In this document: one piece after another, positions 20,758 to 29,923 of the stretch
Layout: every line of letters starts with the position of its first letter
Position numbering within the stretch: the first letter of the stretch is position 1
Source: Pseudomonadota bacterium
Lineage (GTDB): Bacteria; Pseudomonadota; Gammaproteobacteria; Steroidobacterales; Steroidobacteraceae
DNA: 64,000 bases
Reading direction: 5' to 3'
Assembly: GCA_021777555.1 (NCBI GenBank)
Contig: JAJYDK010000021.1
Location: 1-64,000, forward strand
Program-made: the position numbers and the translations under genes
Notes under the pieces: generated by a model
What the model saw: only the letters and a program-made list of their open reading frames with translations
The model's database searches: none
Told to the model about the DNA's origin: nothing

Positions 20758-21367
20758 TGAGGCACCGCTCCTCGTCCAGGCCCGGCACGGTGAGCGGGTG
20801 GGATTCCATCCCCCAACCGCCGGGCAGGCCCTCGATCTCCGCCGCCGGCCACTTGCCCTTCATGGCGAGGACCCGGGTCTGCGGCCCGCACAGCGGTGCG
20901 ATGCGCTCGAGCATCTCGGGCAACGGTGCGAACGCGCGGGCCACGACGGTGTCGAACGGTTGGTCCGGCCGCAGCGACTCGACCCGGGCCTGCAGAGCCT
21001 CGACATTGACCAGTCCGAGGGTGCGCAGCGCGTGGGAGACGAAGCGTATCTTCTTGCCGTTGGAGTCGATCAGGGTGAAGCGACGCTCGGGGTTGACGAG
21101 CGCGAGCGGCAGTCCCGGAAAGCCCGCACCGGTGCCGACGTCGGCGACCGTGGCGCCGTGCAGATGGCGGTGCACCGCCAGACTGTCGAGCAGGTGATGC
21201 GTTACCATCTCGGGACCGTGCCTGATCGCTGTCAGATTGAAGCGGCGGTTCCAGCGTTCCAGCTCCTCCAGCAGTTGCAGCAGCCGCAGGGCGTCATGCT
21301 CGCTGAGCGCCACGCCGAGCGCGGCGGCGCCGTGGATGAGGGTGGCGATGTTGGGTGCGGGATGCAT
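20726..21367 (-). CDS. rsmG: 16S rRNA (guanine-527-N7)-methyltransferase
   Basis: A 213-residue SAM-dependent methyltransferase (GidB) that methylates G527 of 16S rRNA. It shows ELERWNRRFNLTAI, HHLLDSLAV, the SAM motif VADVGTGAGFPGLPLALV, LIDSNGKKIRFV and VVARAFAPLPEML, all diagnostic. Two starts are possible, 21385 and 21367; the second avoids overlap with the divergent response-regulator leader. It belongs ancestrally to the rsmG-parA-parB-atp block. mnmG, which usually precedes it, is replaced here by a two-component system. Confidence 0.95.
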   Translation of the reverse strand: MHPAPNIATLIHGAAALGVALSEHDALRLLQLLEELERWNRRFNLTAIRHGPEMVTHHLLDSLAVHRHLHGATVADVGTGAGFPGLPLALVNPERRFTLIDSNGKKIRFVSHALRTLGLVNVEALQARVESLRPDQPFDTVVARAFAPLPEMLERIAPLCGPQTRVLAMKGKWPAAEIEGLPGGWGMESHPLTVPGLDEERCLIILSPTALQA

Positions 21368-21387
21368 GGGACGGGATTTTCGCACGT

Positions 21388-22047
21388 ATGAGGCTGCTTC
21401 TCGTAGAGGACGACGCCATGATCGGGGAGGCCATCCGCACGGGCCTCAAGCGTGAAGGCTTCGCCGTGGACTGGGTACATGATGGGGAGGCCGCCGAGAC
21501 GGCCCTCAGATCGGAGCCCTTCGACGTGCTGCTCCTCGATCTCGGTCTGCCGCGCAAATCCGGGCTCGCCGTCCTCACGGGACTGCGCGCGCGGGGGGGT
21601 GCGCTTCCGGTGATCATCCTCACCGCCCGGGATGCGGTCTCCGACCGGGTGCAGGGCCTGGATGCCGGCGCCGACGACTACCTGGTGAAGCCGTTCGATC
21701 TGGATGAGCTGGCCGCGCGCATCCGCGCCCTGCTGCGCCGCAAGTCGGGCCGCACCGCGCCCGCCATCGAGCACCTCGGGGTCGTCCTCGACCCGGCCGC
21801 GCACACCGTGCGGCGCGAAGGACACGCCGTCCCTCTCTCGCCCAAGGAGTTCGCCCTGCTGCAGCTGCTCATGGAGCGCCCCGGAACCATCCTCTCGCGC
21901 GCGCGGATCGAGGAGCGCCTCTACGGTTGGGGCCAGGAGGTGGAGAGCAATGCGATCGAGGTGCACATCCACGGCCTTCGCCGCAAGCTCGGCGCCGAGT
22001 ACATCCTCAACGTGCGCGGCGTCGGCTACCGGGTACGGCCGGCATGA
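21388..22047 (+). CDS. OmpR/PhoB-family response regulator
   Basis: A 219-residue regulator with an N-terminal receiver domain (MRLLLVEDDAMIGEAI, phosphoacceptor Asp51 in LLLDLGLPRKSGL, VKPFDLDELAARI with the conserved lysine) and a C-terminal winged helix (ALLQLLMERPGTILSRARIEERLYGWG, VESNAIEVHIHGLRRKLG). Its last codons overlap the histidine kinase start (ATGA), so the pair is translationally coupled. The QseB/PmrA-like subgroup is the closest by appearance. The stimulus is unknown. Confidence 0.94.
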   Translation: MRLLLVEDDAMIGEAIRTGLKREGFAVDWVHDGEAAETALRSEPFDVLLLDLGLPRKSGLAVLTGLRARGGALPVIILTARDAVSDRVQGLDAGADDYLVKPFDLDELAARIRALLRRKSGRTAPAIEHLGVVLDPAAHTVRREGHAVPLSPKEFALLQLLMERPGTILSRARIEERLYGWGQEVESNAIEVHIHGLRRKLGAEYILNVRGVGYRVRPA

Positions 22048-23483
22048 CGATGGCCTCGCTGAGGGCACGGCTGCTCGCCTGGCTGTTGGGCGGCATCGCG
22101 ATCGTGGGATTGATCGGCGGGACGGTCGTGTATCGCAACACCTTGCGCCAGGCCGACGCGTTCTTCGACTACCACCTGGAGCAGACCGCGCTCATCCTGC
22201 GCGACCAGCCGGTGGAGTACCTCTGGTCACAGTCGATCCCCTCCCGGGCGGCCGCTTACGGTTTCGTGGTGCAGGTCTGGACGATCGACGGCCAGCGAAT
22301 CTACCTCTCGCCTGCGCACGCCGTGCTGCCGAACTTCACCACCATAGGCTTTTCCACGGTCGCCACCAGCGAGGGCCGCTGGCGGGCCTATGCGGTGGAA
22401 TCCCCGACGCGGGTGATTCAGGTCGCGCAGTTGATGAGCGTACGCCGCCAGTGGGCGATACAGCTCGCGATGCGCACGCTCCTGCCGTTCGCGCTGGCGG
22501 TCCCGGTGTTGGGTTTCATGGTGTGGTTCGCCGTGGGTCACGCCTTGCAGCCGCTGCAGCGGCTCGCCTCCTCGGTCAAGGCGCGCCGTGTCGGCGCCCT
22601 GGAGCCGCTCTCGAGCGCGCGGCTGCCCGAGGAAGTGCAGCCGCTGGTGAGCGCGCTGAATGACCTGCTGGCGCGGCTGACGGTGGCGCTCGACCGGGAG
22701 CGGGCGTTCATGGCCGATGCCGCTCACGAGTTGCGCACACCGCTCACCGCCTTGCACCTGCAGCTGGATGCGCTGGAGCGCTCATCGACCGAAGGAGAGC
22801 GCACGGATGCCATGGGAAAGCTCTCCGAGGGCGTGCAGCGATCCATCCGCCTCGTGGAGCAGATGCTCTCGCTCGCCCGCCAGGAGCCGCGCGCCGAGCG
22901 GGAGCATACACGCGTCGCGCTCGATGAGCTGGCGCGGGAGGTGGTCGCGGAACTGGTGCCGCTCGCGGATGCGCGAGGGATCGACCTCGGCATTGCCGGT
23001 GCGCTGCCGGCGTACGTGCTCGGGGACCGGGAGGCCATCGCGACGCTGATCCGCAACCTTGTCGATAACGCGGTGCGCTATACGCCATCGGGCGGCCGGG
23101 TAGACGTCTCGGTGGAGCGAACCTCGTCGGTTCCAGCCGAGGTGCGCCTCGTGGTGCTCGACAACGGCCCCGGCGTCGCTCCCGCGGAGCGCACGCGTGT
23201 GTTCGACCGCTTCTACCGCCGGCCCGGCACCGTTGCGCCAGGGAGCGGCTTGGGACTCGCCATCGTCAAGGCGATCGCCGACGCGCATGGCGCACGTATC
23301 GAGTTGGGCGAGTCGCGCAGCGACGCGCGACCGGGCAGGATGCGAGGGCCTCTGAGACCCGCATACGCGAAGACGGAGATGACACTGGGAGACGGTGCAT
23401 TGCCGCCAGGGACGGCCAGTGGCCCGGGCAGCCCCGCCGGGCCGGGCCTCTCCGTCAGCGTTACCTTCGCGGCCGCCGACTGA
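22044..23483 (+). CDS. Sensor histidine kinase with C-terminal insertion
   Basis: A 479-residue membrane kinase. Two transmembrane helices (about residues 8-28 and 146-166) flank a periplasmic sensor region. A HAMP-like linker follows, then the H-box AAHELRTPLTALHLQ with phosphorylated His228, the N-box RNLVDNAVRYTPSGG, and the G-boxes VLDNGPGVAP and GSGLGLAIVKAIADAHGARIEL. The final strand of the ATPase domain, GLSVSVTF, is separated from the preceding strand by about 39 extra residues rich in Gly, Pro and Arg, which relatives of this type lack. It partners the upstream response regulator. The 3' end overlaps the convergent S9-like gene by 23 bases. Confidence 0.92.
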   Translation: MTMASLRARLLAWLLGGIAIVGLIGGTVVYRNTLRQADAFFDYHLEQTALILRDQPVEYLWSQSIPSRAAAYGFVVQVWTIDGQRIYLSPAHAVLPNFTTIGFSTVATSEGRWRAYAVESPTRVIQVAQLMSVRRQWAIQLAMRTLLPFALAVPVLGFMVWFAVGHALQPLQRLASSVKARRVGALEPLSSARLPEEVQPLVSALNDLLARLTVALDRERAFMADAAHELRTPLTALHLQLDALERSSTEGERTDAMGKLSEGVQRSIRLVEQMLSLARQEPRAEREHTRVALDELAREVVAELVPLADARGIDLGIAGALPAYVLGDREAIATLIRNLVDNAVRYTPSGGRVDVSVERTSSVPAEVRLVVLDNGPGVAPAERTRVFDRFYRRPGTVAPGSGLGLAIVKAIADAHGARIELGESRSDARPGRMRGPLRPAYAKTEMTLGDGALPPGTASGPGSPAGPGLSVSVTFAAAD

Positions 23484-25413
23484 GCAGGCTCTCGAGGAAC
23501 TGCGCGACGGTGATTCTGAGCGCCTGCCGGTCGGCGGGGACGCTGAAATCGTTGCCCGTATCGCTCGCGGTCAGCAGCCACACCTCGTCGCGGTGATATC
23601 GCAACAGGTAGGCCAGCTGTTGGGAGTTCCTCGCCCGGGTGCCGGTCCCCTTCAGCCCCTGCACGATGAGTACCGGCTGCCGGATGCGCGCCACTTCGCC
23701 GAGCGGCGAAATATGCCTGAGAAAATCCGCCACCGACGGATCCTCGGTGTTCCCGAACTGCGCGATACGCTCCTCGATGCGTCCCGCGGGCGCATGCGTC
23801 ACATAGTCGGTCAGATCGGCCATGCCGGCCACGTCGATGACCCCGAGCAGGTGCCCATCGAAGGTCGCTAGCGAATTCAACGCCAGCCACCCGCCGTATC
23901 CGCGCCCCATGAGCGCGGTGCGGTGAATGTCGAGCCCGGGTTGCATGCCGATCCACACCAACAGCGAGCCGACGTCCCGAACCGCATCGTCGCGCTGCCA
24001 GCCATCGGCCAGCGAGCGGAAGGTTTTTCCGTATCCAGAAGAGCCACGCACGTTGGGGGCGATGACCGCGAAGCCGAGCTCGTTGACGACGAACTGGATG
24101 AACGGCCGCCAGCGCGGCCGGAACTGCGAATCCACCCCGCCGTGCAGCAGGATCAGCACCGGCGCCGGTCCCGGCGCCGGCGGCAGATACACGTACGCGG
24201 AAATCATCCGCCAGTTGCCGTTCACGCGGTCCCAGGTCGGGTAGTGGATCAGGCGCGCGGCCACCGGCGGGCGGGTAGCGGGCCGACGCGTCCAGCGCTC
24301 GAGCACTCTGCGGTCGGCGTCGTAGACATACACGCCGGGAGGACGCCGCGCCGACTGGTAGGAGATCGCCAGCCGGTGACCGCGGCCGAAGCCCAGGGCC
24401 CCGATGACACCGTTGCGCAACCAGGGCACCGGTAGCGCAAGCTGGAGCCGATTGTCGATGACAGTCAGAACGCTGCAGCCGTCGTCATCCATCGTGTAGG
24501 CGGTGTAGCGTCCGTCGGCGCTGACTGCGAATCGCTCGACGTCCCAGGGGACGTCCGTGGATACGCGTTGCAAGACGCTTGTGCCCGGATCGAACCGGTA
24601 CAGCTGCTCGAACTCGCCGCCCTGGTCCGAAACCAGGTAGACGGCCGAGCCCTGCGGGGCGAAACGGGCTGAAGGGATGCGTGCCGCGGGAACGCTCAAC
24701 CGCTGCGGCGCGCCGCCGCCCAGGGTGGCCACATAGAGAAGGTCGTGTTCGGGCCGGGTGACATCGGCGAGCAGCAGCTTCTGGCCATCCGCCGACCAGT
24801 CGAGCAGCCGCCAGCGGCCCTCGAGGCCCCCGACCACCAGACGCGGCAGGCCGCCCTGTTCGATGTTCTCGACATACACCGCACCCTGGCTGCCGCCGGG
24901 CCCGGCACCGTAGAACGCGATGCTCCGCCCGTCGGCGGACCAGCGGGGGGTGCCACGCAGCTGATCGCCCTGGGTCACCTGGCGCGCCGGCCCCTTCCCG
25001 ACCTCCACGTAGAGCTGCGGATGCCCATCGGACAGGCGCACGTAGGCGAGTGAGCCGCCGCGGGAGCGCGCCCAGGGCACCGGAAGACTCATCGACGCCA
25101 GGGTTCGGGGCGGGGCGAGTGCGGCGGTCAGGCTCTCGAGCCGCACCCGGTCCCCGAGGCGCTCGGCCACCAGCATGCCTCCCTCGGGAAGCCACTCGAG
25201 AAACCGCGTTCCCGGCCAGGGTGCATAACGCTCGAGACGCTTGGTCAGCGTTGGGCTCGATGGGGGGATACCGCTGAAGGTGAGCGGCCCCTGTACGCGA
25301 TAGTAGAAGGACGCCGCCCGAACCGGCGCCGGCGGGAGCAGGCCCAGAGCGAAGACAATAGCCAGCGGCGCCACGGCGGCGAACGCCCGGCCAGGAGACT
25401 TCTTCAAGGTCAT
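23461..25413 (-). CDS. S9 (prolyl oligopeptidase)-fold protein lacking catalytic triad
   Basis: A 650-residue exported protein with an N-terminal signal peptide, a WD-like beta-propeller (repeated motifs such as PRWSADGRSIAFYG and LDWSADGQKLLLAD) and a C-terminal alpha/beta-hydrolase domain (PVLILLHGGVDSQFRPRW, APNVRGSSGYGKTFRS, PVLIVQG). The nucleophile elbow, normally G-x-S-Y-G-G, reads GRGYGG at residues 503-508, so the serine position 505 is glycine. The aspartate segment reads QGLKGTGTRAR and the histidine segment SDTGNDF, so both other triad residues also appear lost. The reading frame is otherwise complete and well structured, which suggests a non-hydrolytic binding or scaffolding role rather than a decayed gene. 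Confidence 0.85.
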   Translation of the reverse strand: MTLKKSPGRAFAAVAPLAIVFALGLLPPAPVRAASFYYRVQGPLTFSGIPPSSPTLTKRLERYAPWPGTRFLEWLPEGGMLVAERLGDRVRLESLTAALAPPRTLASMSLPVPWARSRGGSLAYVRLSDGHPQLYVEVGKGPARQVTQGDQLRGTPRWSADGRSIAFYGAGPGGSQGAVYVENIEQGGLPRLVVGGLEGRWRLLDWSADGQKLLLADVTRPEHDLLYVATLGGGAPQRLSVPAARIPSARFAPQGSAVYLVSDQGGEFEQLYRFDPGTSVLQRVSTDVPWDVERFAVSADGRYTAYTMDDDGCSVLTVIDNRLQLALPVPWLRNGVIGALGFGRGHRLAISYQSARRPPGVYVYDADRRVLERWTRRPATRPPVAARLIHYPTWDRVNGNWRMISAYVYLPPAPGPAPVLILLHGGVDSQFRPRWRPFIQFVVNELGFAVIAPNVRGSSGYGKTFRSLADGWQRDDAVRDVGSLLVWIGMQPGLDIHRTALMGRGYGGWLALNSLATFDGHLLGVIDVAGMADLTDYVTHAPAGRIEERIAQFGNTEDPSVADFLRHISPLGEVARIRQPVLIVQGLKGTGTRARNSQQLAYLLRYHRDEVWLLTASDTGNDFSVPADRQALRITVAQFLESLLSRRPRR

Positions 25414-25448
25414 ATCTTTAAGCTATCGCAAGCCGCTACCATCTGTAC

Positions 25449-26420
25449 ATGCGAACCGAGCCTTCTTCCCTGCCTCGCGCGCGATTGACGCATCATCCGG
25501 ACGACATCACCGCGGTCGACACCGAGTATCTGCATCCCGGACATGCGGCCGCGCATATCGTTCGACACGCCGGCCGCGCCGCCTTCGTGGACGTCGGCAC
25601 CAATGACTCGGTTCCGTATCTGCTGTCGGCGCTGCGCGAGCTCGCGATCCCGCCCGAGGCGGTCGATTACCTGCTGCTCACCCATGTCCATCTGGATCAC
25701 GCCGGTGGCGCGGGCACTCTGATGCGGGCTCTGCCGAACGCCGTGGCGGTGCTGCATCCGCGGGGCGCACCGCACATGATCGACCCGGCCAGGCTGATCG
25801 CCGGATCCCAGGCGGTGTATGGGGAGGAGCGCTTCCGCCGGCTGTACGGGCAGATCGTGCCCATCCCGGCCGAGCGCGTGCGCGAGACCCGGGACGGGGA
25901 AAGGCTGAGCCTGGCGGGCCGGGCTCTCGAGATCCTGCACACCCCGGGACATGCGCTGCACCATCAGGTCTTCGTCGACCTCGCCCTCGGCAATGTCTTC
26001 AGCGGAGATACGTTCGGCATCTCCTACCGTGAGCTCGACGGCCCCGCCGGCGCGTTCATCATCCCGACCACCACCCCGACGCAATTCGATCCGGATCAGC
26101 TGTGCGCCTCCATCGACCGAATGCTCTCGTATACGCCCAAGGCGGTATATCTGATGCATTACAGCCGCGTGACGGAGGTGGCGCGCCTGGCGGAAACGCT
26201 GAAGGCGCAGGTCCGGCAGCTGACCCGCCTCGCGCGCGACGGCGCCGGGGCGCCGGACCGGCATGCCGCGATCCGCGAGGCGATGTGGGCCCTGTGGCGC
26301 GACCTGGCGCACCGGCAACGCTGCCCGGTGTCCGATGAGCGGCTGCGGGAGCTCCTCGCGGGCGATCTCGAGCTCAATACCCAGGGCCTCACGTATTGGC
26401 TCGACCGGCGCGCCCAGTGA
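25449..26420 (+). CDS. Metallo-beta-lactamase-fold hydrolase
   Basis: A 323-residue protein with the zinc motif THVHLDHAGG near residue 80, a downstream ILHTPGHALHH ligand, FSGDTFGISYRE, and a late histidine in YLMHYSRVTEVARLAE. The order matches glyoxalase II-like or lactonase-like members of the superfamily. There is no signal peptide, so it is cytoplasmic. A helical C-terminal extension follows the catalytic domain. The substrate is unknown. It is divergent from the S9-like gene, with 35 bases between the start codons. Confidence 0.88.
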   Translation: MRTEPSSLPRARLTHHPDDITAVDTEYLHPGHAAAHIVRHAGRAAFVDVGTNDSVPYLLSALRELAIPPEAVDYLLLTHVHLDHAGGAGTLMRALPNAVAVLHPRGAPHMIDPARLIAGSQAVYGEERFRRLYGQIVPIPAERVRETRDGERLSLAGRALEILHTPGHALHHQVFVDLALGNVFSGDTFGISYRELDGPAGAFIIPTTTPTQFDPDQLCASIDRMLSYTPKAVYLMHYSRVTEVARLAETLKAQVRQLTRLARDGAGAPDRHAAIREAMWALWRDLAHRQRCPVSDERLRELLAGDLELNTQGLTYWLDRRAQ

Positions 26421-26524
26421 GCGCCACGGAACCGCCGGGCCCATTTAAGCGTCACTTAATATTGCATGCCTTATGCTGAATCCCGATTCCCGGTATCCGC
26501 ACACTCGAATCACCAGAGGCTGAT

Positions 26525-27970
26525 ATGACCTTTAGGACCGCTCTTCGAAACCCGCTGGTCGCGGCGGCGTTCGGCGCGCTGCTGGTCGCCGCGCCCCTCA
26601 CCGCCCTCTACACCCTGCGCTCCGCCGACGCCGCCAATACTCCTTCGGTGGCCTCATCCGCTGGCGGCGCGCAGGTGCAGTTGCCGAATTTCACCTCCCT
26701 GGTCCAGCAGTATGGCCCGGCGGTGGTGAGCATCAGCGTGATCGAGAAGCCCTCCGGGTCCGCCGGTCAGCAGAGTCCGTTCGGCCCCAACAGTCCGTTC
26801 GCGCCGTTCTTCCACAATTTCCCCTTCCAGGCGCCGCAGCAGGCGCCGGTCCGCGGCGAGGGCTCTGGATTCATCATCCGCTCCGACGGGGTGATTCTCA
26901 CCAACGCCCACGTGGTCGCCGGCGCCAGCAAGGTGACGGTGCAGCTGCGCGACCGCCGCGAATACCCGGGCAAGGTGGTCGGCATCGACAAGGTCTCGGA
27001 CGTGGCGGTCGTCAAGATCTCCGCCAGCGGCCTGCCCACGGTGCACATCGGCGACTCCGACTCGCTGCAGGTCGGCCAGTGGGTGCTCGCGATCGGCGCG
27101 CCCTTCGGATTTGACAACAGCGCGACCGCGGGCATCGTCAGCGCCAAGGGCCGCACGCTGCAGGATTCCGGCTACGTGCCTTTCATCCAGACCGACGTGC
27201 CCATCAATCCCGGCAACTCCGGCGGGCCGTTGTTCAACATGGCCGGCCAGGTGGTGGGCATCAACTCCCAGATCTACAGCCGCTCGGGCGGTTACATGGG
27301 ACTGTCGTTCTCCATCCCGATCAATGTGGCCATGCACGTGGCCGATCAGCTGATCGCCACCGGGCACGTCCGCCGCGGTGAGCTCGGCATCTTCATCCAG
27401 GAGGTGGATCAGGGACTGGCGGACTCCTTCGGTCTTCCGGAGCCCGAGGGCGCCCTGGTCGCCAACGTCCAGCCCAACAGCGCCGCCTCGGCCGCCGGCC
27501 TGAAGCCGGGCGATGTCATCCTCGCCATGAACGGCAAGAAGGTCCAGACCTCGGCGCAGCTGCCGGTGCGTGTCGCGAGCCTGCTGCCCGGCACGGTGGT
27601 GCATCTGACGATCTGGCGCAATCACGCCCAGAGGCAGATCAACGTCAAGCTCGGCGCCATGGGCAGCCATACCCTGGCGACGACCCAGAGCCAGCACCGT
27701 CCGGGCGGCCGCCTGGGGCTCGTCGTGCGCCCGCTGACGCCCGATGAGCAACAGCAGGCCAACGTGCACGGCGGCCTGCTGGTCGAAGGGGTGAGCGGTC
27801 CGGCGCAGGACGCCAGCATTCAGCCGGGTGACATCGTGGTCTCGGCCAATGGGCTGCCGGTCTCGAGCGCCGTGCAGCTGCACACGGTGGTGTCGAAGTC
27901 CCATGGCCATGTGGCGCTGCTCATCCAGCGCGATGGCGTGCGGACCTTCGTACCGCTGCAGGTTCAGTAG
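26525..27970 (+). CDS. Periplasmic serine endoprotease, DegP/DegQ (Do) family
   Basis: A 481-residue trypsin-like protease with an N-terminal signal or anchor helix (residues 10-30). The triad is complete: His129 in TNAHVV, Asp159 in KVSDVAVV and Ser232 in NPGNSGGPL. Two PDZ domains follow (about 275-365 and 390-480), with the first carboxylate-binding loop at RRGELGIFIQ. The architecture is that of DegP/MucD periplasmic quality-control proteases. No sigma-E-type promoter was recognised upstream. Transcription converges with the cytochrome c gene, and a strong shared hairpin lies between them. Confidence 0.95.
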   Translation: MTFRTALRNPLVAAAFGALLVAAPLTALYTLRSADAANTPSVASSAGGAQVQLPNFTSLVQQYGPAVVSISVIEKPSGSAGQQSPFGPNSPFAPFFHNFPFQAPQQAPVRGEGSGFIIRSDGVILTNAHVVAGASKVTVQLRDRREYPGKVVGIDKVSDVAVVKISASGLPTVHIGDSDSLQVGQWVLAIGAPFGFDNSATAGIVSAKGRTLQDSGYVPFIQTDVPINPGNSGGPLFNMAGQVVGINSQIYSRSGGYMGLSFSIPINVAMHVADQLIATGHVRRGELGIFIQEVDQGLADSFGLPEPEGALVANVQPNSAASAAGLKPGDVILAMNGKKVQTSAQLPVRVASLLPGTVVHLTIWRNHAQRQINVKLGAMGSHTLATTQSQHRPGGRLGLVVRPLTPDEQQQANVHGGLLVEGVSGPAQDASIQPGDIVVSANGLPVSSAVQLHTVVSKSHGHVALLIQRDGVRTFVPLQVQ

Positions 27971-28181
27971 TCGGGAAGGAGAGTGCCAGGAATTCGCCGG
28001 ATGCGGCGAACGGGTGGCCATGGATGCAGAGCCAGGGTTTGCGCGGAGCAGGGAGTGCGCCGCGCAATGGCCGCCCGCGAGAGAGCTGGCCAGGGCGGGC
28101 CGGCGACGGGTACCGGGACGGTGGCCCGCGCGATGGAGCGCGGCAGGATGCTCAGGTCCGGTGGAGAGCGATGAGAGCCTG

Positions 28182-28211
28182 GGCCTGGGGAGGGGTCACC
28201 CTCCCCAGGCC
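28182..28211. terminator. Perfect 13-bp stem-loop between convergent genes
   Basis: GGCCTGGGGAGGG at 28182-28194 pairs perfectly with 28199-28211 around a GTCA loop. It begins nine bases beyond the cytochrome c stop codon on the minus strand and about 210 bases beyond the protease stop on the plus strand. There is no run of T on either side, so it is a U-less candidate terminator or mRNA-stabilising hairpin. Confidence 0.65.
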
Positions 28212-28219
28212 ATGTTGTC

Positions 28220-28888
28220 TCAGCGCTTGGCGGCCCAGCGCGTGTCGGGCCGGGGCACGGTGTGCAGACCCGGTTTGAGGTGGCTGAAGTACGCGGCGAC
28301 GACCGTGATGTCCGCCGGACTCAGCGTGGCCTCCATGGAGTGCATGATGGGGTTCTTGCGGTAGCCGGACTGGTACTCGAGCAGAGCGCGGATCAGGTAG
28401 CTTTCGTGCTGGCCCGCGAGTGTCGGATACAGGGGCGAGACTCCGATCCCGTCGCTCCCGTGGCATGAGGTGCACACCGCCGCGGCCTTCGGCACTTCCG
28501 AGGGCGCCACGGGTTTCGCGCCTGCGACCGGCTGGCCGGCAAGGTACGTGGCAACATTGACGATGTCCTGGCCGGACAGCGACAGTGCCTGCAGATGCAT
28601 GGTGGGGTAGGCGCGGTTGCCGCTGCGGTATTCCTGCAGCGCATGGATGAGATACGGCACCGATTGGCCCCGCAGCCGCGGTACGGCATAGTTGGGGTAG
28701 GCGTTCCGATAGCCCTTGATGCCGTGACAGCCCAGACAGGTGTATCCGAGCACTCTCCCTCGCTGTGCGTTGCCCACGGGCGGCTGCTGCGCAGAGGCCG
28801 CGGCACCGACGCAGGTGATGGCGAGGAGGACCGCCGTGGCGACCCGCACGCCCGAACGCACAGATGAACGCAGCCAAAGTTCCGACAT
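28220..28888 (-). CDS. Di-heme cytochrome c (c4-like), periplasmic
   Basis: A 222-residue secreted protein with a signal peptide ending near ASAQQ and two CXXCH heme sites, CLGCH at 51-55 and CTSCH at 139-143. Each half has a later methionine candidate for the sixth ligand (AYPTMHLQAL, NPIMHSMEA) and a matching YLIxALxEYxSG segment, showing internal duplication. That is the plan of cytochrome c4-type electron carriers. The start at 28888 has GGAG seven bases upstream; longer frames enter unrelated sequence. The redox partner is unknown; no oxidase or reductase gene is adjacent. Confidence 0.92.
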   Translation of the reverse strand: MSELWLRSSVRSGVRVATAVLLAITCVGAAASAQQPPVGNAQRGRVLGYTCLGCHGIKGYRNAYPNYAVPRLRGQSVPYLIHALQEYRSGNRAYPTMHLQALSLSGQDIVNVATYLAGQPVAGAKPVAPSEVPKAAAVCTSCHGSDGIGVSPLYPTLAGQHESYLIRALLEYQSGYRKNPIMHSMEATLSPADITVVAAYFSHLKPGLHTVPRPDTRWAAKR

Positions 28889-29017
28889 CGTGATCTCCGG
28901 CCAGGTGCGCAAAGCAGTGTCGAATCTTATCGGAGTGTCCGCCTCGAGCGCCAGCGGAGCGAGCAGGGAACCCCGGATCTTTCCGCGGGCATGGGGTGAT
29001 CGGGGGCTTTCCCGACC

Positions 29018-29464
29018 ATGATCGGGCTCATTCAACGCGTGCGGCGGGCTGAGGTGAGCGCCGACGGGACGCCGCTCGGGGCGATCCAGCGCGGAATACT
29101 GGCGCTGATCGGTGTGCGGCGGGGGGATGACCGGACTGCCGCCGATCGCCTGCTCGAGCGACTGCTCGCCTATCGCATTTTTCCGGACGAGACGGGACGG
29201 ATGAACCTCTCCCTGCGCGAGGCCGGCGGAGGACTGCTGCTGGTGCCGCAGTTCACCCTTGCGGCGGACACCCACAAGGGCACCCGGGCCGGCTTCAGCA
29301 CGGCCGCAGCCCCCGAGGAGGCGAGGGTGCTGTTCGACTACCTCCTGGAACGGGCGAACGCGGCCCACGCGCCGGTGGCCGCCGGGAAGTTCGGGGCGGA
29401 CATGCAGGTCGAGCTGGTCAACGATGGGCCGGTGACGTTCTGGCTCGAGTCCGGGGGAGCCTAG
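29018..29464 (+). CDS. dtd: D-aminoacyl-tRNA deacylase
   Basis: A 148-residue DTD that hydrolyses D-amino acids wrongly attached to tRNA. It begins MIGLIQRVRRAEVSADG. The motif normally written SQFTL appears as PQFTLAADTHKGTRAGFS, and the cross-subunit GPVT motif is present in VNDGPVTFWLES. Length is standard. The proline variant occurs in many proteobacterial homologues, so it is not taken as loss of function. It lies just upstream of the tat genes. Confidence 0.95.
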   Translation: MIGLIQRVRRAEVSADGTPLGAIQRGILALIGVRRGDDRTAADRLLERLLAYRIFPDETGRMNLSLREAGGGLLLVPQFTLAADTHKGTRAGFSTAAAPEEARVLFDYLLERANAAHAPVAAGKFGADMQVELVNDGPVTFWLESGGA

Positions 29465-29587
29465 GGGGCGATGGGAATCCGCAATTTCCCCTACCGGGAT
29501 GCGCCAACATTTCTCGGCCGCAGACCGGCAATTGGCCTATGATGGATCAGTTTTTCCTGATTCACGCGCAAGCGGAGTCCAGAGCTT

Positions 29588-29836
29588 ATGGATTTCGATT
29601 TCAAGACACTGCTGGTCATCCTGGTTGTGGTGCTGATCATTTTCGGGGGCAAGAAGCTGCGCAGCATCGGCGACGATTTGGGCCATGCGGTGCGAGGCTT
29701 CAAGAAGGCCGTGAACGAGGGCGACAAGGAAGAGACCGCCTCGCCCCGGCAGATCCGGTCCGAAGGCACTGACGCCGAGTTTCCCGAGACGCTCAAGAGC
29801 GGCAGTCAGACGCCGAAGAACGAGCGGCACGCCTGA
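29588..29836 (+). CDS. tatA: Twin-arginine translocase subunit TatA
   Basis: An 82-residue protein with one N-terminal membrane helix, the [22 protein letters not shown] hinge and amphipathic helix diagnostic of TatA/E, and a polar tail. It oligomerises to form the passage for folded proteins. The order tatA-tatB-tatC follows on the same strand. The -10-like TATGAT at 29538-29543 lies in the spacer, but no matching -35 was found. Confidence 0.95.
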   Translation: MDFDFKTLLVILVVVLIIFGGKKLRSIGDDLGHAVRGFKKAVNEGDKEETASPRQIRSEGTDAEFPETLKSGSQTPKNERHA

Positions 29837-29923
29837 GGGCCCGTGAGCAGGGGCCCCTCCGGCGCGATACGCCGGGCTGCGAGCGCGCCGGTGCATCGCG
29901 CCCGGTGCGGACTCTGAAGCGAC

